NCBI RefSeq assembly: GCF_946220915.1
Contig: NZ_CAMIHH010000107.1
Location: forward strand, 1-11,217
DNA length: 11,217 nt
DNA from: an uncultured Flavobacterium sp.
Lineage (GTDB): Bacteria > Bacteroidota > Bacteroidia > Flavobacteriales > Flavobacteriaceae
Direction: 5' to 3'
The notes beneath the pieces were generated by a model. It was not told the DNA's origin and did not search any database. It worked only from the letters and a program-made list of their open reading frames with translations. Positions within the stretch are counted from its first letter, which is position 1; each line of letters opens with the position of its first letter. Shown here piece after piece: positions 1-6,793 of the stretch. Both the position numbers and the translations under genes were made by a program.

Positions 1-1
1 C

Positions 2-253
2 GCTTTCATCATATTGTCATGCGTTGTCATCTTCACTGTTTTTTTTCAAAAAGATCCCATCCTGCTGGACACCCTAAGCAAATATGAAGCAAATGGCGAT
101 GCTTCTATGTTTTATATCATCTATATTGCGGCTGCAGTAATATGCATGTCCATCTTCATACTGGTCATATGGCTATTTTACAAGCTCATATATGGCCTGT
201 TGCTTAAACGCCTGCACCGCAATTATGAAGAATTAAAAAAACTTGATTTTTAA
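2..253 (+). CDS. Small membrane protein, C-terminal part (5' end outside window)
   Basis: The reading frame is open from the left edge (codons from position 2) to a TAA at 251-253, and no ATG is visible in its first part, so this is the 3' end of a gene starting outside the window. The visible ~83 residues hold two hydrophobic stretches. The first lies at the edge (AFIILSCVVIFTVFF). The second is longer, running from about FYIIYIAAAV to LIYGLLL. A short polar linker separates them, and a basic/acidic tail (KRLHRNYEELKKLDF) follows. This predicts a small inner-membrane protein with a cytoplasmic C-terminus. I do not recognise the family. The next gene starts 13 bp downstream on the same strand, which suggests co-transcription. 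A TTG at position 14 could be taken as a start, but the frame is open upstream of it. Confidence 0.7.
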   Translation, partial: AFIILSCVVIFTVFFQKDPILLDTLSKYEANGDASMFYIIYIAAAVICMSIFILVIWLFYKLIYGLLLKRLHRNYEELKKLDF

Positions 254-266
254 TAAATAAATTTCC

Positions 267-1121
267 ATGAAAAAATTACTGATCGCAGCCGTTTCACTTT
301 TTACCCTGTTTGCCAATGCCCAAAAGTCAGATAACGGGCTTTTATGGAAGATATCCGGGAACGGCCTGGCCAAATCTTCCTACCTGTTTGGAACCATGCA
401 CATAGTTTGCGATAATGCACTTGATAAAAACACACTGAAAGCCCTTGACGAAACAAGTCAGCTTTACCTGGAAATGGACATGGACGACCCATCGATGCCA
501 ATGAAAATGATGAGCGGCATGATCATGAAAGATGGCAGGACCATGAGTTCTATGGCATCGGCAGAAGATATCAGGATCGTAGACGAATATGTTAAGGCCA
601 ATGCAGGCATGGGAATTGCCATGATGGACAAATTTAAGCCGTCATTGGTAGGGATGCTGGTAATGCCAAAAATGATCGACTGCCCAATCAAATCTATTGA
701 GGATGCTTTGATGAAGGCGACAAAAGAGCAGGGCGAGGAAACCTATGGCCTTGAAACGCTGGATGAGCAGATGGCGGTTTTTGACGCAATACCTTATGAG
801 GAACAGATGAAGGAACTGGTTAAATCGGCAAAGGAAGGTACAGCAAAGGGCAAGGCGATGTTTAAAAAAATGCTCGACCTGTACACGGCCAAAGACCTTA
901 CCGCACTGATGGATTTTATGAATGATGAGGAAAATAAATTTTACGGGGACAATACCGATGTACTACTTGATAAACGTAACAGCAACTGGATCCCGAAAAT
1001 TGAAGAGGCAGCAAAAAAGACACCTACATTTTTTGGCGTTGGCGCTGCGCATCTTGGCGGTGAAAAAGGGGTAATCGCACTGCTGCGTAAAAAAGGCTAC
1101 AAGGTTGAAGTTGTGAAATAA
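267..1121 (+). CDS. TraB/GumN family (Tiki-like) secreted protein
   Basis: A 284-residue protein with a clear signal peptide (MKKLLIAAVSLFTLFANAQ, cleavage near residue 19), so it is exported. It matches the TraB/PrgY/GumN family, which includes the Tiki metalloproteases. Two GX2H motifs are visible, G42-T-M-H45 near the start and G259-A-A-H262 near the end. A conserved-type glutamate sits in GLET (E163), and an arginine in the R237-N..W241 segment just before the last motif. In the Tiki family these residues are the proposed metal-binding and catalytic set, so a periplasmic or surface metal-dependent hydrolase is plausible, but bacterial members are mostly uncharacterised. Length is normal for secreted Bacteroidota members. 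Residues 70-136 are unusually rich in methionine (16 of 67). The ATG at 267 is chosen because the signal peptide begins there. It lies 13 bp after the preceding membrane-protein gene, so the two may form an operon. Confidence 0.85.
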   Translation: MKKLLIAAVSLFTLFANAQKSDNGLLWKISGNGLAKSSYLFGTMHIVCDNALDKNTLKALDETSQLYLEMDMDDPSMPMKMMSGMIMKDGRTMSSMASAEDIRIVDEYVKANAGMGIAMMDKFKPSLVGMLVMPKMIDCPIKSIEDALMKATKEQGEETYGLETLDEQMAVFDAIPYEEQMKELVKSAKEGTAKGKAMFKKMLDLYTAKDLTALMDFMNDEENKFYGDNTDVLLDKRNSNWIPKIEEAAKKTPTFFGVGAAHLGGEKGVIALLRKKGYKVEVVK

Positions 1122-1172
1122 TTTTCGGGCAGCTTCGTTATGGTTAAAAAAAATCTTACATAAACATGATTC

Positions 1173-1200
1173 GGCCTGTAAATTGCACAGGCCTTATTTG
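1173..1200 (+). terminator. Weak intrinsic terminator or attenuator hairpin
   Basis: GGCCTGT (1173-1179) pairs perfectly with ACAGGCC (1187-1193) around a 7-nt loop, followed by an interrupted T-run (TTATTTG). It lies about 50 bp after the TraB-family stop and 28 bp before the ATG of the receptor gene. It most likely ends the upstream transcript. The imperfect T-run means read-through into the receptor gene is possible. Confidence 0.5.
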
Positions 1201-1221
1201 TATACGACCAACACCTTACCT

Positions 1222-3354
1222 ATGAAATACTTTTACGCGTTACTCATCACTTTTGCTTATGCCGGAATGTTTGCACAGGTTACTAACGACACAATCAAAA
1301 ATGACAGCATCCGTACCCTGGAAACCGAGATGGATGAACTTGTCATTGAAAAAAAGAAAAAAGCCATAGAGCGCAGGGCCGACAGGGTGATATTCGACTT
1401 TGAAAGCCAGGCACATTTAAATTCCGGTTCGCTTATGGACGGCCTCAAAAAGCTACCGGGGCTCATCATATCCGACGTGGCAGGGATGATGTACCTGGGC
1501 AAGGCTTTGCAGGTATACATGGATGGCAGGCCGCTGAACATTTATTCGAATGAGCTCACAGCCTACATGGAAGGAATGCCCGCCAATTCCATTGAAAAAG
1601 TAGAGATCATTACCCACCCCGGTGCGGAATTTCCGGCAACTTCCGGCGGTGCCATAATCAATATCATTACCTCAAAAAATTCAAAGCAGTACCTTTCGGC
1701 TACTTATTCCAACGGCTACAGCTATACAAAATATGAAGACTCAAGGCACCGCTTCAATAACAGCCTTTTGGTAAGCTCGGGCGGAAAAGGCTACAGCTGG
1801 CAGATCAACGGTGGGCAAAGCTATACCGAGAGCTACCAGACCAGCAGGTTTGCCGCAGATGACCTGTTGCTTACCCAAAATTATTCTGACAGGGTAAACC
1901 GCTTTTACTACATGAGGACGGGCATGAAGATCGAGTTTGGAAAAGACAGGCTTCTCCTTAATTATGATTTCAATACAAATGGCAACACATCCTATGTAAC
2001 GGCTTCGGGCACCGAAATACCATCGGGCGGCACTTTTTTTACCGATGATAAAAGCAAAACAGACCGCTTTTACCATGATGGAATGGTAACCTACCAAAAA
2101 CGGTTTGACGACCCACTGAAAAAGCTGGACCTGCGCCTGAATTACAATAGCAACAAAAGTGATTTTGGCCTGGACTCAAGGATAAATGACAATGTTGTGC
2201 TCGAGAATAAAACCGACCAGGATTTTGTACAGTTTAAAACCGACTATACCCAGGAAATCGACATGCTGGATAAAACGAAGATAAGTGCGGGCATATTGGC
2301 CGATCACCTTGACTTTACCGCAGAAAGCTTTGGCACAAAAAACCTTGAATATACACGGTCTACTTATGCTGCCTATGGTGAGGGACAGGTAACCTATGGA
2401 AAGTTTGACTTTATCCTTGGCGGACGGCTGGAGTCGTATGACATTAAGGGAAATACAGATACCGACAGGCTGATACCGTTCAACCTTACGCGCTTCTTCC
2501 CCAATGCAATCATCCAGTACAACCTTATGCCCCAGGTACACTTTAACACCAGCTTTAATAAAAAAATAAGCCTGCCGGATAACGGCTCGCTAAACCCCAA
2601 CAACACCAGTTACCAGAATCCTAACGTCGGCTTTTTCGGGAACCCCAATCTTGACCCTTCGATATTTGATAACTTTGAAGTTGAGGTAAGCGCCTTTGAA
2701 TATTTCAGCATCAACTATTCGTATACCGACGCCAAGAACATTATTGTAAACCGTATCGTTCAGACAGATAACGGCGCTGCCAGCGTTTCAGTAAACGTGC
2801 CCAGCTCGAGCATACGCAACTTCAGCATCGGGGTGCCCCTGCCCTACATGCTGTTTACCAAAGGCCTGGATGCGGTGCTCAAAATGGACTTTAACCCCGA
2901 TGAGATCAATTTTATTTACCTTTATGCAGGCAACCAGCTGCACGACATACCGGGGCTGGACACTAAATCGGTTTGGAGTGTATATGCATCGTCACAAATC
3001 CTGCTGCCAAAAAAAATAAAGCTCATGGCTAACTATGGCACCACCAACACCGGGGGCAACTATTACTATTACTCTGTAAAAAGACCCGCTAACCAGTCAC
3101 TGGACCTTACCCTCTCGCGGAAATTTTTATCGGATAACCTCTCGGTATCATTATATGTAAATGACCTGCTAAATACAAACAAGTCGGAATTTGGCGCTGT
3201 AGGCACCAACCTGAATTATAATAGCAGCTTTGACTCTCGCAGGGTTGGCTTTTCGCTCAGCTACAAGATCCCTACTAAGAATAAAGAAGCCCAGGAAAGT
3301 AATATCCTGAATAACGGGCAGCAGCAGCCGTCGCAGGAAGGGGTAATAAAGTAA
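1222..3354 (+). CDS. TonB-dependent receptor-like outer-membrane beta-barrel protein (OMP_b-brl_3 type)
   Basis: A 710-residue protein starting at the ATG at 1222, where a signal peptide begins (MKYFYALLITFAYAGMFAQ). A TTG at 1183 is in frame but lies inside the hairpin loop and gives a non-signal extension, so I reject it. Residues about 35-155 form a plug domain of the Bacteroidota type: ADRVIFDF, then DGLKKLPGL, then QVYMDGRPL, then ANSIEKVEIITHPGAEF, then GGAIINIIT. The remainder is alternating aromatic/polar sequence typical of a barrel, with family landmarks such as FFPNAIIQYNL, GNPNLDPS and LSVSLYVNDLLN. After the last strand (RRVGFSLSYKIP) comes a polar, Gln-rich tail of about 25 residues. 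Most relatives carry a carboxypeptidase-regulatory-like domain before the plug. Here only ~35 residues separate signal peptide and plug, so it is missing. No SusD-like partner is adjacent. The substrate is unknown, and uptake is inferred only from the family. Confidence 0.85.
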   Translation: MKYFYALLITFAYAGMFAQVTNDTIKNDSIRTLETEMDELVIEKKKKAIERRADRVIFDFESQAHLNSGSLMDGLKKLPGLIISDVAGMMYLGKALQVYMDGRPLNIYSNELTAYMEGMPANSIEKVEIITHPGAEFPATSGGAIINIITSKNSKQYLSATYSNGYSYTKYEDSRHRFNNSLLVSSGGKGYSWQINGGQSYTESYQTSRFAADDLLLTQNYSDRVNRFYYMRTGMKIEFGKDRLLLNYDFNTNGNTSYVTASGTEIPSGGTFFTDDKSKTDRFYHDGMVTYQKRFDDPLKKLDLRLNYNSNKSDFGLDSRINDNVVLENKTDQDFVQFKTDYTQEIDMLDKTKISAGILADHLDFTAESFGTKNLEYTRSTYAAYGEGQVTYGKFDFILGGRLESYDIKGNTDTDRLIPFNLTRFFPNAIIQYNLMPQVHFNTSFNKKISLPDNGSLNPNNTSYQNPNVGFFGNPNLDPSIFDNFEVEVSAFEYFSINYSYTDAKNIIVNRIVQTDNGAASVSVNVPSSSIRNFSIGVPLPYMLFTKGLDAVLKMDFNPDEINFIYLYAGNQLHDIPGLDTKSVWSVYASSQILLPKKIKLMANYGTTNTGGNYYYYSVKRPANQSLDLTLSRKFLSDNLSVSLYVNDLLNTNKSEFGAVGTNLNYNSSFDSRRVGFSLSYKIPTKNKEAQESNILNNGQQQPSQEGVIK

Positions 3355-3355
3355 A

Positions 3356-3380
3356 AAGAGAGGCTTACACGGCCTCTCTT
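3356..3380. terminator. Bidirectional intrinsic terminator between convergent genes
   Basis: GAGAGGC (3358-3364) pairs with GCCTCTC (3372-3378) around the 7-nt loop TTACACG, and two flanking A-T pairs extend the stem. It sits between the receptor stop (3354) and the stop of the convergent T9SS cargo gene (3402). On the minus strand the hairpin is followed by TTTTTAC, a good T-run. On the plus strand the run is weaker (TTCTCTTATT). It probably serves both genes. Confidence 0.8.
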
Positions 3381-3401
3381 CTCTTATTATTGTTTTTATA
3401 A

Positions 3402-4661
3402 TTATTCCCTGACGATTTTGTGGGTGGTAATGGTGCCATCGGTGGTTTCTACATTCAGGATGTATATACCTGATGAAAGGTCGCCCACATCCAGCCTAAT
3501 GTTTTTATTGTTATCTATTCCCGGCTGCCTTTCCAGCACCAGCTTGCCATCGAGCGACATCATCATTACCGACCTTACTCCAATATCAGAAAGGATATTC
3601 AGCTTGCTGTTCGCGGGATTAGGGAAGATTTGGAGGGTGGCGATTGGGGTTGGCCTGATTACAGGTTCCTCAATTTGGGCCATTGCATTTCGGGCACTGA
3701 AACCGGTTGCACTACATTCATCAATATAAAATCTATTAACAGAGCCTGAAAGTGCTTCAAATCCATCTTTGAGCACTACTTCTGTCCCTGCAAAATATAG
3801 TGCCGATGCGCTATTTTGTATGGTATTTGTCGCCTCAATACAATACTCTGCTTTTTTAAAATCGGTACCAGCAACTTCAGCATCGAGATAAAGGCAATAA
3901 TCACAGTCTCCGGTTTCGCAACCTCCATCAATTGGAAGGTCGCAAAGGTCATCAAGATATACCGTGGCAAAATGACCTGACGATAAGCCATCTGAAATGG
4001 CAAACTGTACCTCAATATCCGGATTCATGTCAAGTATTTCCTGGGGTACCGTAAAATTAGCACATTGCCAGCCTGTATACAGCAATTCTGCTGAACCTGT
4101 ACCAACCTTACTAAAGCGCGTATCATCGTCATTTATCTGTATACACAATACATCGAAGATTGCATCTCCATCAAGGTACACCTGGGCTTTAAAGTAAGGC
4201 TTTTCTTCGTCTGGAATCATTTCGGGGTTACTGGCAACTATTGAATACCTGAAACTTAACGTTGTACTCTCAGCCTCGCTAAAGGTTATCGACATCGAGG
4301 CTTTACCATAGTCAGCGGAGTCATCATTAAGCTTTAAGGCATAATTGCCAATGAATGTTCGTGGCACATTTATACCTAAAGCATGTAGACTGGGATCATT
4401 TCCCCCATGGGTAGACAAATCATTATCAACAAAAGTTATCTGGTCGGAGAACTGGTTCACTCCTAAAATATTACCATAGTATGGAAACATTGAGAACTCT
4501 AATGGCACAGTGCAACTGAGGTTCAGGGTTGTCGAATTGCTCGCAGTAAGATAGGAAGTATGATGCAGCTCCAGCTCTTCAAAAGAGCCATTTACGCAGA
4601 CAGTCTGGGCTTTGCCTAATGTAGCCGCCAGTACAAACAGTATGTAAATTATTTTTTTCAT
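3402..4661 (-). CDS. Secreted protein with T9SS type A sorting domain
   Basis: A 419-residue protein with a signal peptide (MKKIIYILFVLAATLGKAQ). Residues ~20-240 look like a beta-sandwich (NGSFEE near the start, then ALKLNDDSADYG, LSFRYSIVAS, KAQVYLDGD and ATVYLDDL). This resembles carbohydrate-binding or jelly-roll modules, but I cannot assign a ligand. A cysteine-dense segment follows (C240, C248, C253, C256, C274). A short motif then reads YFAGTEVVLKDGFEALSGS (289-307), a module often seen before the sorting signal in Flavobacteriia. Residues ~342-419 are a type A T9SS C-terminal domain: IFPNPANSKLNI, then GVRSVMMMSLDGKLV, then LSSGIYILNV, then a HKIVRE end. The sequence therefore predicts export across the outer membrane and release or surface anchoring. 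Its ATG lies 1 nt after the stop of the upstream gene, so the two are almost certainly co-transcribed and translationally coupled. No catalytic motif was recognised. Confidence 0.85.
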   Translation of the reverse strand: MKKIIYILFVLAATLGKAQTVCVNGSFEELELHHTSYLTASNSTTLNLSCTVPLEFSMFPYYGNILGVNQFSDQITFVDNDLSTHGGNDPSLHALGINVPRTFIGNYALKLNDDSADYGKASMSITFSEAESTTLSFRYSIVASNPEMIPDEEKPYFKAQVYLDGDAIFDVLCIQINDDDTRFSKVGTGSAELLYTGWQCANFTVPQEILDMNPDIEVQFAISDGLSSGHFATVYLDDLCDLPIDGGCETGDCDYCLYLDAEVAGTDFKKAEYCIEATNTIQNSASALYFAGTEVVLKDGFEALSGSVNRFYIDECSATGFSARNAMAQIEEPVIRPTPIATLQIFPNPANSKLNILSDIGVRSVMMMSLDGKLVLERQPGIDNNKNIRLDVGDLSSGIYILNVETTDGTITTHKIVRE

Positions 4662-4662
4662 A

Positions 4663-5643
4663 CTATTCTTTATTGATTAGCAATTGCATCTGTGCTTTAA
4701 GTTCCTCTATCTGTTTATTCTGCTCGATAAGATGTAGCGTTAGCTCCTCGATCTTTTCCTGCTGCAGCTTTACAATGTTGCCCAATTCAAGCCCTTCGCT
4801 TTCAATTTTTTCAGCACTTGGCATGTTAGGGAGGTGTTTATTTTCAGCGATGTATTGCTCCACTTCGCTAAGGGGCTGTAACACATAATCTCTTTCGAAC
4901 ACATAGTCGGGCCACAAATCGGTGCGCACCCTCACTTCACTGGCTAATATTCCGCCTTTTACAAAAAGCCTGTAGCTTGTTAAATCTGGTGAAGTTGCTG
5001 TTGGGAAATCTCTAAAACCGTTACCTCCATCTGCTATCGTTTCATAACCAATCCCTATTTTTTTGGCATTGAATTTAAGTTGTTGGGAAGCAAAATCGCC
5101 ATAGATCAATGGATTGGCTGTTTCGGAATTCGCAATGTATAATTTATTGCTCCCCGATTCGAATCTACCCGCATGAAAGCCTATAAGTACGTTTCTTGAA
5201 CCGGCCAACGTACCAGCATAATCTCCTAGACATACATTCCCATCTCCCGTAGCATTTTGCCCACTCCTAAATCCTATAAAAAGGGAAGTACTGCTTTTTG
5301 ATGATGCTCCGGCATAATGTCCTAAAAATATGTTACCGCCTCCTGTGTAATTTGTTTCTCCGGCATACGCTCCCATAAATACGTTGAAGTTTCCTAAACT
5401 GTGTCGTCCTGCATAATATCCTACCATTGAATTATAATTTCCTGTGGCATTTATACCAGCATTTTTCCCTATAAATACATTATAGCCCGCGCTAGATGCT
5501 ACCCCTGCATTATGACCAAGATGTACACTGTGTACGGCGTTTGTCCCTGCCGAAGTTGCGACTCCGGTAGGTGCACTGTACGTCTGCCCAAACCCGACTG
5601 CCGTTACCAACAAGCCCATTCCTAAAAAAAATTTTGTTTTCAT
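4663..5643 (-). CDS. Secreted YadA-head-like beta-roll repeat protein with C-terminal coiled coil
   Basis: A 326-residue protein with a signal peptide (MKTKFFLGMGLLVTAVGFGQ). Residues ~38-170 contain about eight tandem repeats of ~16 residues with the pattern NVF[IL]G..AG, as in trimeric adhesin head (left-handed beta-roll) repeats. A linker (~175-225) leads to the C-terminal unit seen in many Bacteroidota proteins: YRLFVKGGILASEVRV, DYVFERDYVLQPLSEVE, then ENKHLPNMPSA. The protein ends in a heptad-like coiled coil (~288-325, QEKIEELTLHLIEQNKQIEEL). Such proteins are often labelled tail-fibre-like, S74-like or even bZIP. I see no S74 SDRRLK-type start and no DNA-binding basic region. A trimeric fibre in the envelope is the likeliest reading. 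It lacks a T9SS signal and any barrel anchor. The gene downstream starts 1 nt after its stop and does encode a T9SS signal. Expression probably starts within the 300-bp gap upstream. Confidence 0.8.
   Translation of the reverse strand: MKTKFFLGMGLLVTAVGFGQTYSAPTGVATSAGTNAVHSVHLGHNAGVASSAGYNVFIGKNAGINATGNYNSMVGYYAGRHSLGNFNVFMGAYAGETNYTGGGNIFLGHYAGASSKSSTSLFIGFRSGQNATGDGNVCLGDYAGTLAGSRNVLIGFHAGRFESGSNKLYIANSETANPLIYGDFASQQLKFNAKKIGIGYETIADGGNGFRDFPTATSPDLTSYRLFVKGGILASEVRVRTDLWPDYVFERDYVLQPLSEVEQYIAENKHLPNMPSAEKIESEGLELGNIVKLQQEKIEELTLHLIEQNKQIEELKAQMQLLINKE
5134..5532 (-). repeat. Eight ~16-residue beta-roll repeats within the coiled-coil protein
   Basis: The encoded repeats align as HSVHLGHNAG, YNVFIGKNAG, YNSMVGYYAG, FNVFMGAYAG, GNIFLGHYAG, TSLFIGFRSG, GNVCLGDYAG and RNVLIGFHAG, each followed by five to nine variable residues. 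A final half-unit (NKLYIAN) closes the array. The invariant glycine and following [AS]G fit turns of a parallel beta-roll. The DNA of the units is not identical, so this is an old protein repeat and not a fresh tandem duplication. Confidence 0.85.
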
Positions 5644-5785
5644 ATTTAAAAAATTAATTGGTTACTCTGTGTAAAAAAAGACAATAGAAATGTGCTCCCA
5701 AAAAAACTGGAAACTTTTTTAACCGGTAAAAATTTGTGACTGAAAGCAGAAATTACATGTGCTGTATGGCCTGTAAGATGATGAC

Positions 5786-5816
5786 TAAAGTTATGTTAAA
5801 AAAATCAATTTGGAAA
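5786..5816 (-). promoter_or_regulatory. Possible Bacteroidota-type promoter for the beta-roll/T9SS pair
   Basis: On the minus strand, TTTC (5813-5816) is followed after 19 bp by TAACTTTA (5786-5793). This resembles the Bacteroidota consensus TTTG-N19-TAnnTTTG with one mismatch in each element. It would give an untranslated leader of roughly 135 nt. The match is weak and could be chance in AT-rich DNA. Confidence 0.25.
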
Positions 5817-5841
5817 TTAACAAATTGTTAATCAATTGATT
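5816..5841. promoter_or_regulatory. Overlapping palindromes, candidate regulator site
   Basis: ATTAACAA/A/TTGTTAAT (5816-5832) is a perfect 8-bp inverted repeat around one base. It overlaps the perfect 12-bp palindrome AATCAATTGATT (5830-5841). Together they lie immediately upstream of the candidate -33 element of the beta-roll gene promoter, a usual place for a dimeric regulator to bind. No known operator is recognised, and short palindromes do occur by chance in AT-rich DNA. Confidence 0.3.
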
Positions 5842-5921
5842 TAAAATTACTCCCCCGCTATGGCCGGTATGTAATGAATAATTTAATCAGGCTAATTAAG
5901 AAAATGTGTTACCACTAAAAC

Positions 5922-5942
5922 AAAAAAGAGGCTTACGCCTCT
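5922..5942 (-). terminator. Intrinsic terminator after the acyltransferase gene
   Basis: Read on the minus strand, AGAGGC pairs with GCCTCT around the tetraloop GTAA (GNRA type), followed directly by a T-run (TTTTTG). It begins about 7 bp after the acyltransferase stop codon (5950-5952). This is a compact textbook rho-independent terminator. It separates the NUDIX/acyltransferase transcript from the next minus-strand genes. Confidence 0.85.
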
Positions 5943-5949
5943 CCCGATA

Positions 5950-6753
5950 TCAATACTGCCATTTCCTTTGCTGGTTGAGCTCCTCCTGCCTTTCCATTTC
6001 TTCGGTTGGAATGACCTTCAGGAACGACGGATGCTGCTCAATGGCATATTCTATTTTTTCGATGATCGATTCAACGCTTTCATTCTCGTAATCGATCTGC
6101 AATGGTTCTTTGATGATAAAGGACTGCAATATGCCTTTTTTCTTCAGGCGAAGTCCCTTTTTATCGAACGAACGGCGGAAACCGTCAATTACAATGGGCA
6201 CCACTAAGGGCTTATGCTGCCTGATGATGTGTGCCGTACCCTTACGGATGGGCTTAAAGGGTTTGGTCGTTCCCTGTGGGAAAGTGATCACCCATCCATC
6301 CTCGAGCGCAACGCGAATGTTCTCGGTATCATTGGGGTTTACCTCACGCTGTACGTCCTTGCCCTTGGCACGCCAGGTCCTTTCTACGGTAATAGCGCCT
6401 GCATAGGCCAATATCCTTGGCAGCAGACCTTCCTTCATGGTTTCCCTGGCAGCAACATAGTAAATATTGAGCTTCGGGTTCCAGATGTACATTACGTCCT
6501 TTATATTGTCCTCACGGCCTTTGAGAGCGGCGTTAAATACATGGAACATGGCCACCACATCGGCAAAGTAGGTTTGGTGATTGGATATGAAAAGCACATT
6601 CCGGTCCGGAAGCGCACGAATGATCTCCGAGCCGTCTATCTGCAATTCATTAAAGCCCCGGTAGCGACGGTGGGTAAGCATCCCGAACACGCGTATGAGC
6701 CATTTTTTAAGGAAAAGTATATGTCCGAACGGATTTTTTTTAAATAAACCCAT
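5950..6753 (-). CDS. PlsC-like 1-acyl-glycerol-3-phosphate acyltransferase family protein
   Basis: A 267-residue protein from the ATG at 6753. A TTG at 6777 is in frame but adds only eight unconvincing residues. The order of motifs fits the PlsC/LPLAT fold: ISNHQTYFAD (57-65), GAITVER (119-125), FPQGTT (158-163) and VVPIVIDG (184-191). The family moves an acyl chain from acyl-CoA or acyl-ACP to a lysophospholipid on the inner membrane, giving phosphatidate. Two catalytic motifs are off-consensus. The His-Asp pair reads H59-X5-D65 where HX4D is usual, and the glutamate of the EGTR-like block is glutamine. Substrate is therefore uncertain; an aminolipid O-acyltransferase role is an alternative. 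The C-terminus is charged and ends in a Gln/Glu-rich helix. It follows the NUDIX gene by 40 bp and is probably co-transcribed with it. Confidence 0.85.
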   Translation of the reverse strand: MGLFKKNPFGHILFLKKWLIRVFGMLTHRRYRGFNELQIDGSEIIRALPDRNVLFISNHQTYFADVVAMFHVFNAALKGREDNIKDVMYIWNPKLNIYYVAARETMKEGLLPRILAYAGAITVERTWRAKGKDVQREVNPNDTENIRVALEDGWVITFPQGTTKPFKPIRKGTAHIIRQHKPLVVPIVIDGFRRSFDKKGLRLKKKGILQSFIIKEPLQIDYENESVESIIEKIEYAIEQHPSFLKVIPTEEMERQEELNQQRKWQY

Positions 6754-6793
6754 AGTTATAGCAAAGTAAAACCGCAAACTTACGAAAACGATG

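Larger units (their letters stand above)
5644..5921. other. Non-coding AT-rich intergenic region
   Basis: About 280 bp between the acyltransferase terminator and the start of the beta-roll gene. It has no plausible gene on either strand. It holds overlapping palindromes at 5816-5841, a weak promoter candidate at 5786-5816, and otherwise runs of A and T. No tRNA-like fold or riboswitch was recognised. The region must contain the promoter of the two minus-strand genes at 3402-5643. Confidence 0.6.

Noticed and set aside
1183..1221. Upstream TTG start extending the receptor by 13 residues
   Set aside because: It lies in the loop of the hairpin at 1173-1193 and would put non-signal residues before a clear signal peptide that starts at ATG 1222.
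2176..2541. A 121-residue minus-strand frame within the receptor gene
   Set aside because: Antisense to the barrel coding sequence with no supporting motif.
4663..4980. S74 peptidase chaperone or bZIP domain in the beta-roll protein
   Set aside because: No SDRRLK-type S74 start and no catalytic Ser/Lys pair are visible, and the leucine-rich end is an ordinary coiled coil without a basic DNA-binding region.
6214..6747. A 177-residue open frame on the plus strand opposite the acyltransferase gene
   Set aside because: It is fully antisense to a gene with clear family motifs, has no recognisable domain or start context, and looks like a by-product of codon bias.
6754..6777. TTG start for the acyltransferase at 6777
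   Set aside because: The ATG at 6753 gives a normal N-terminus (MGLFKKNPFG) and the extra eight residues match no family feature.
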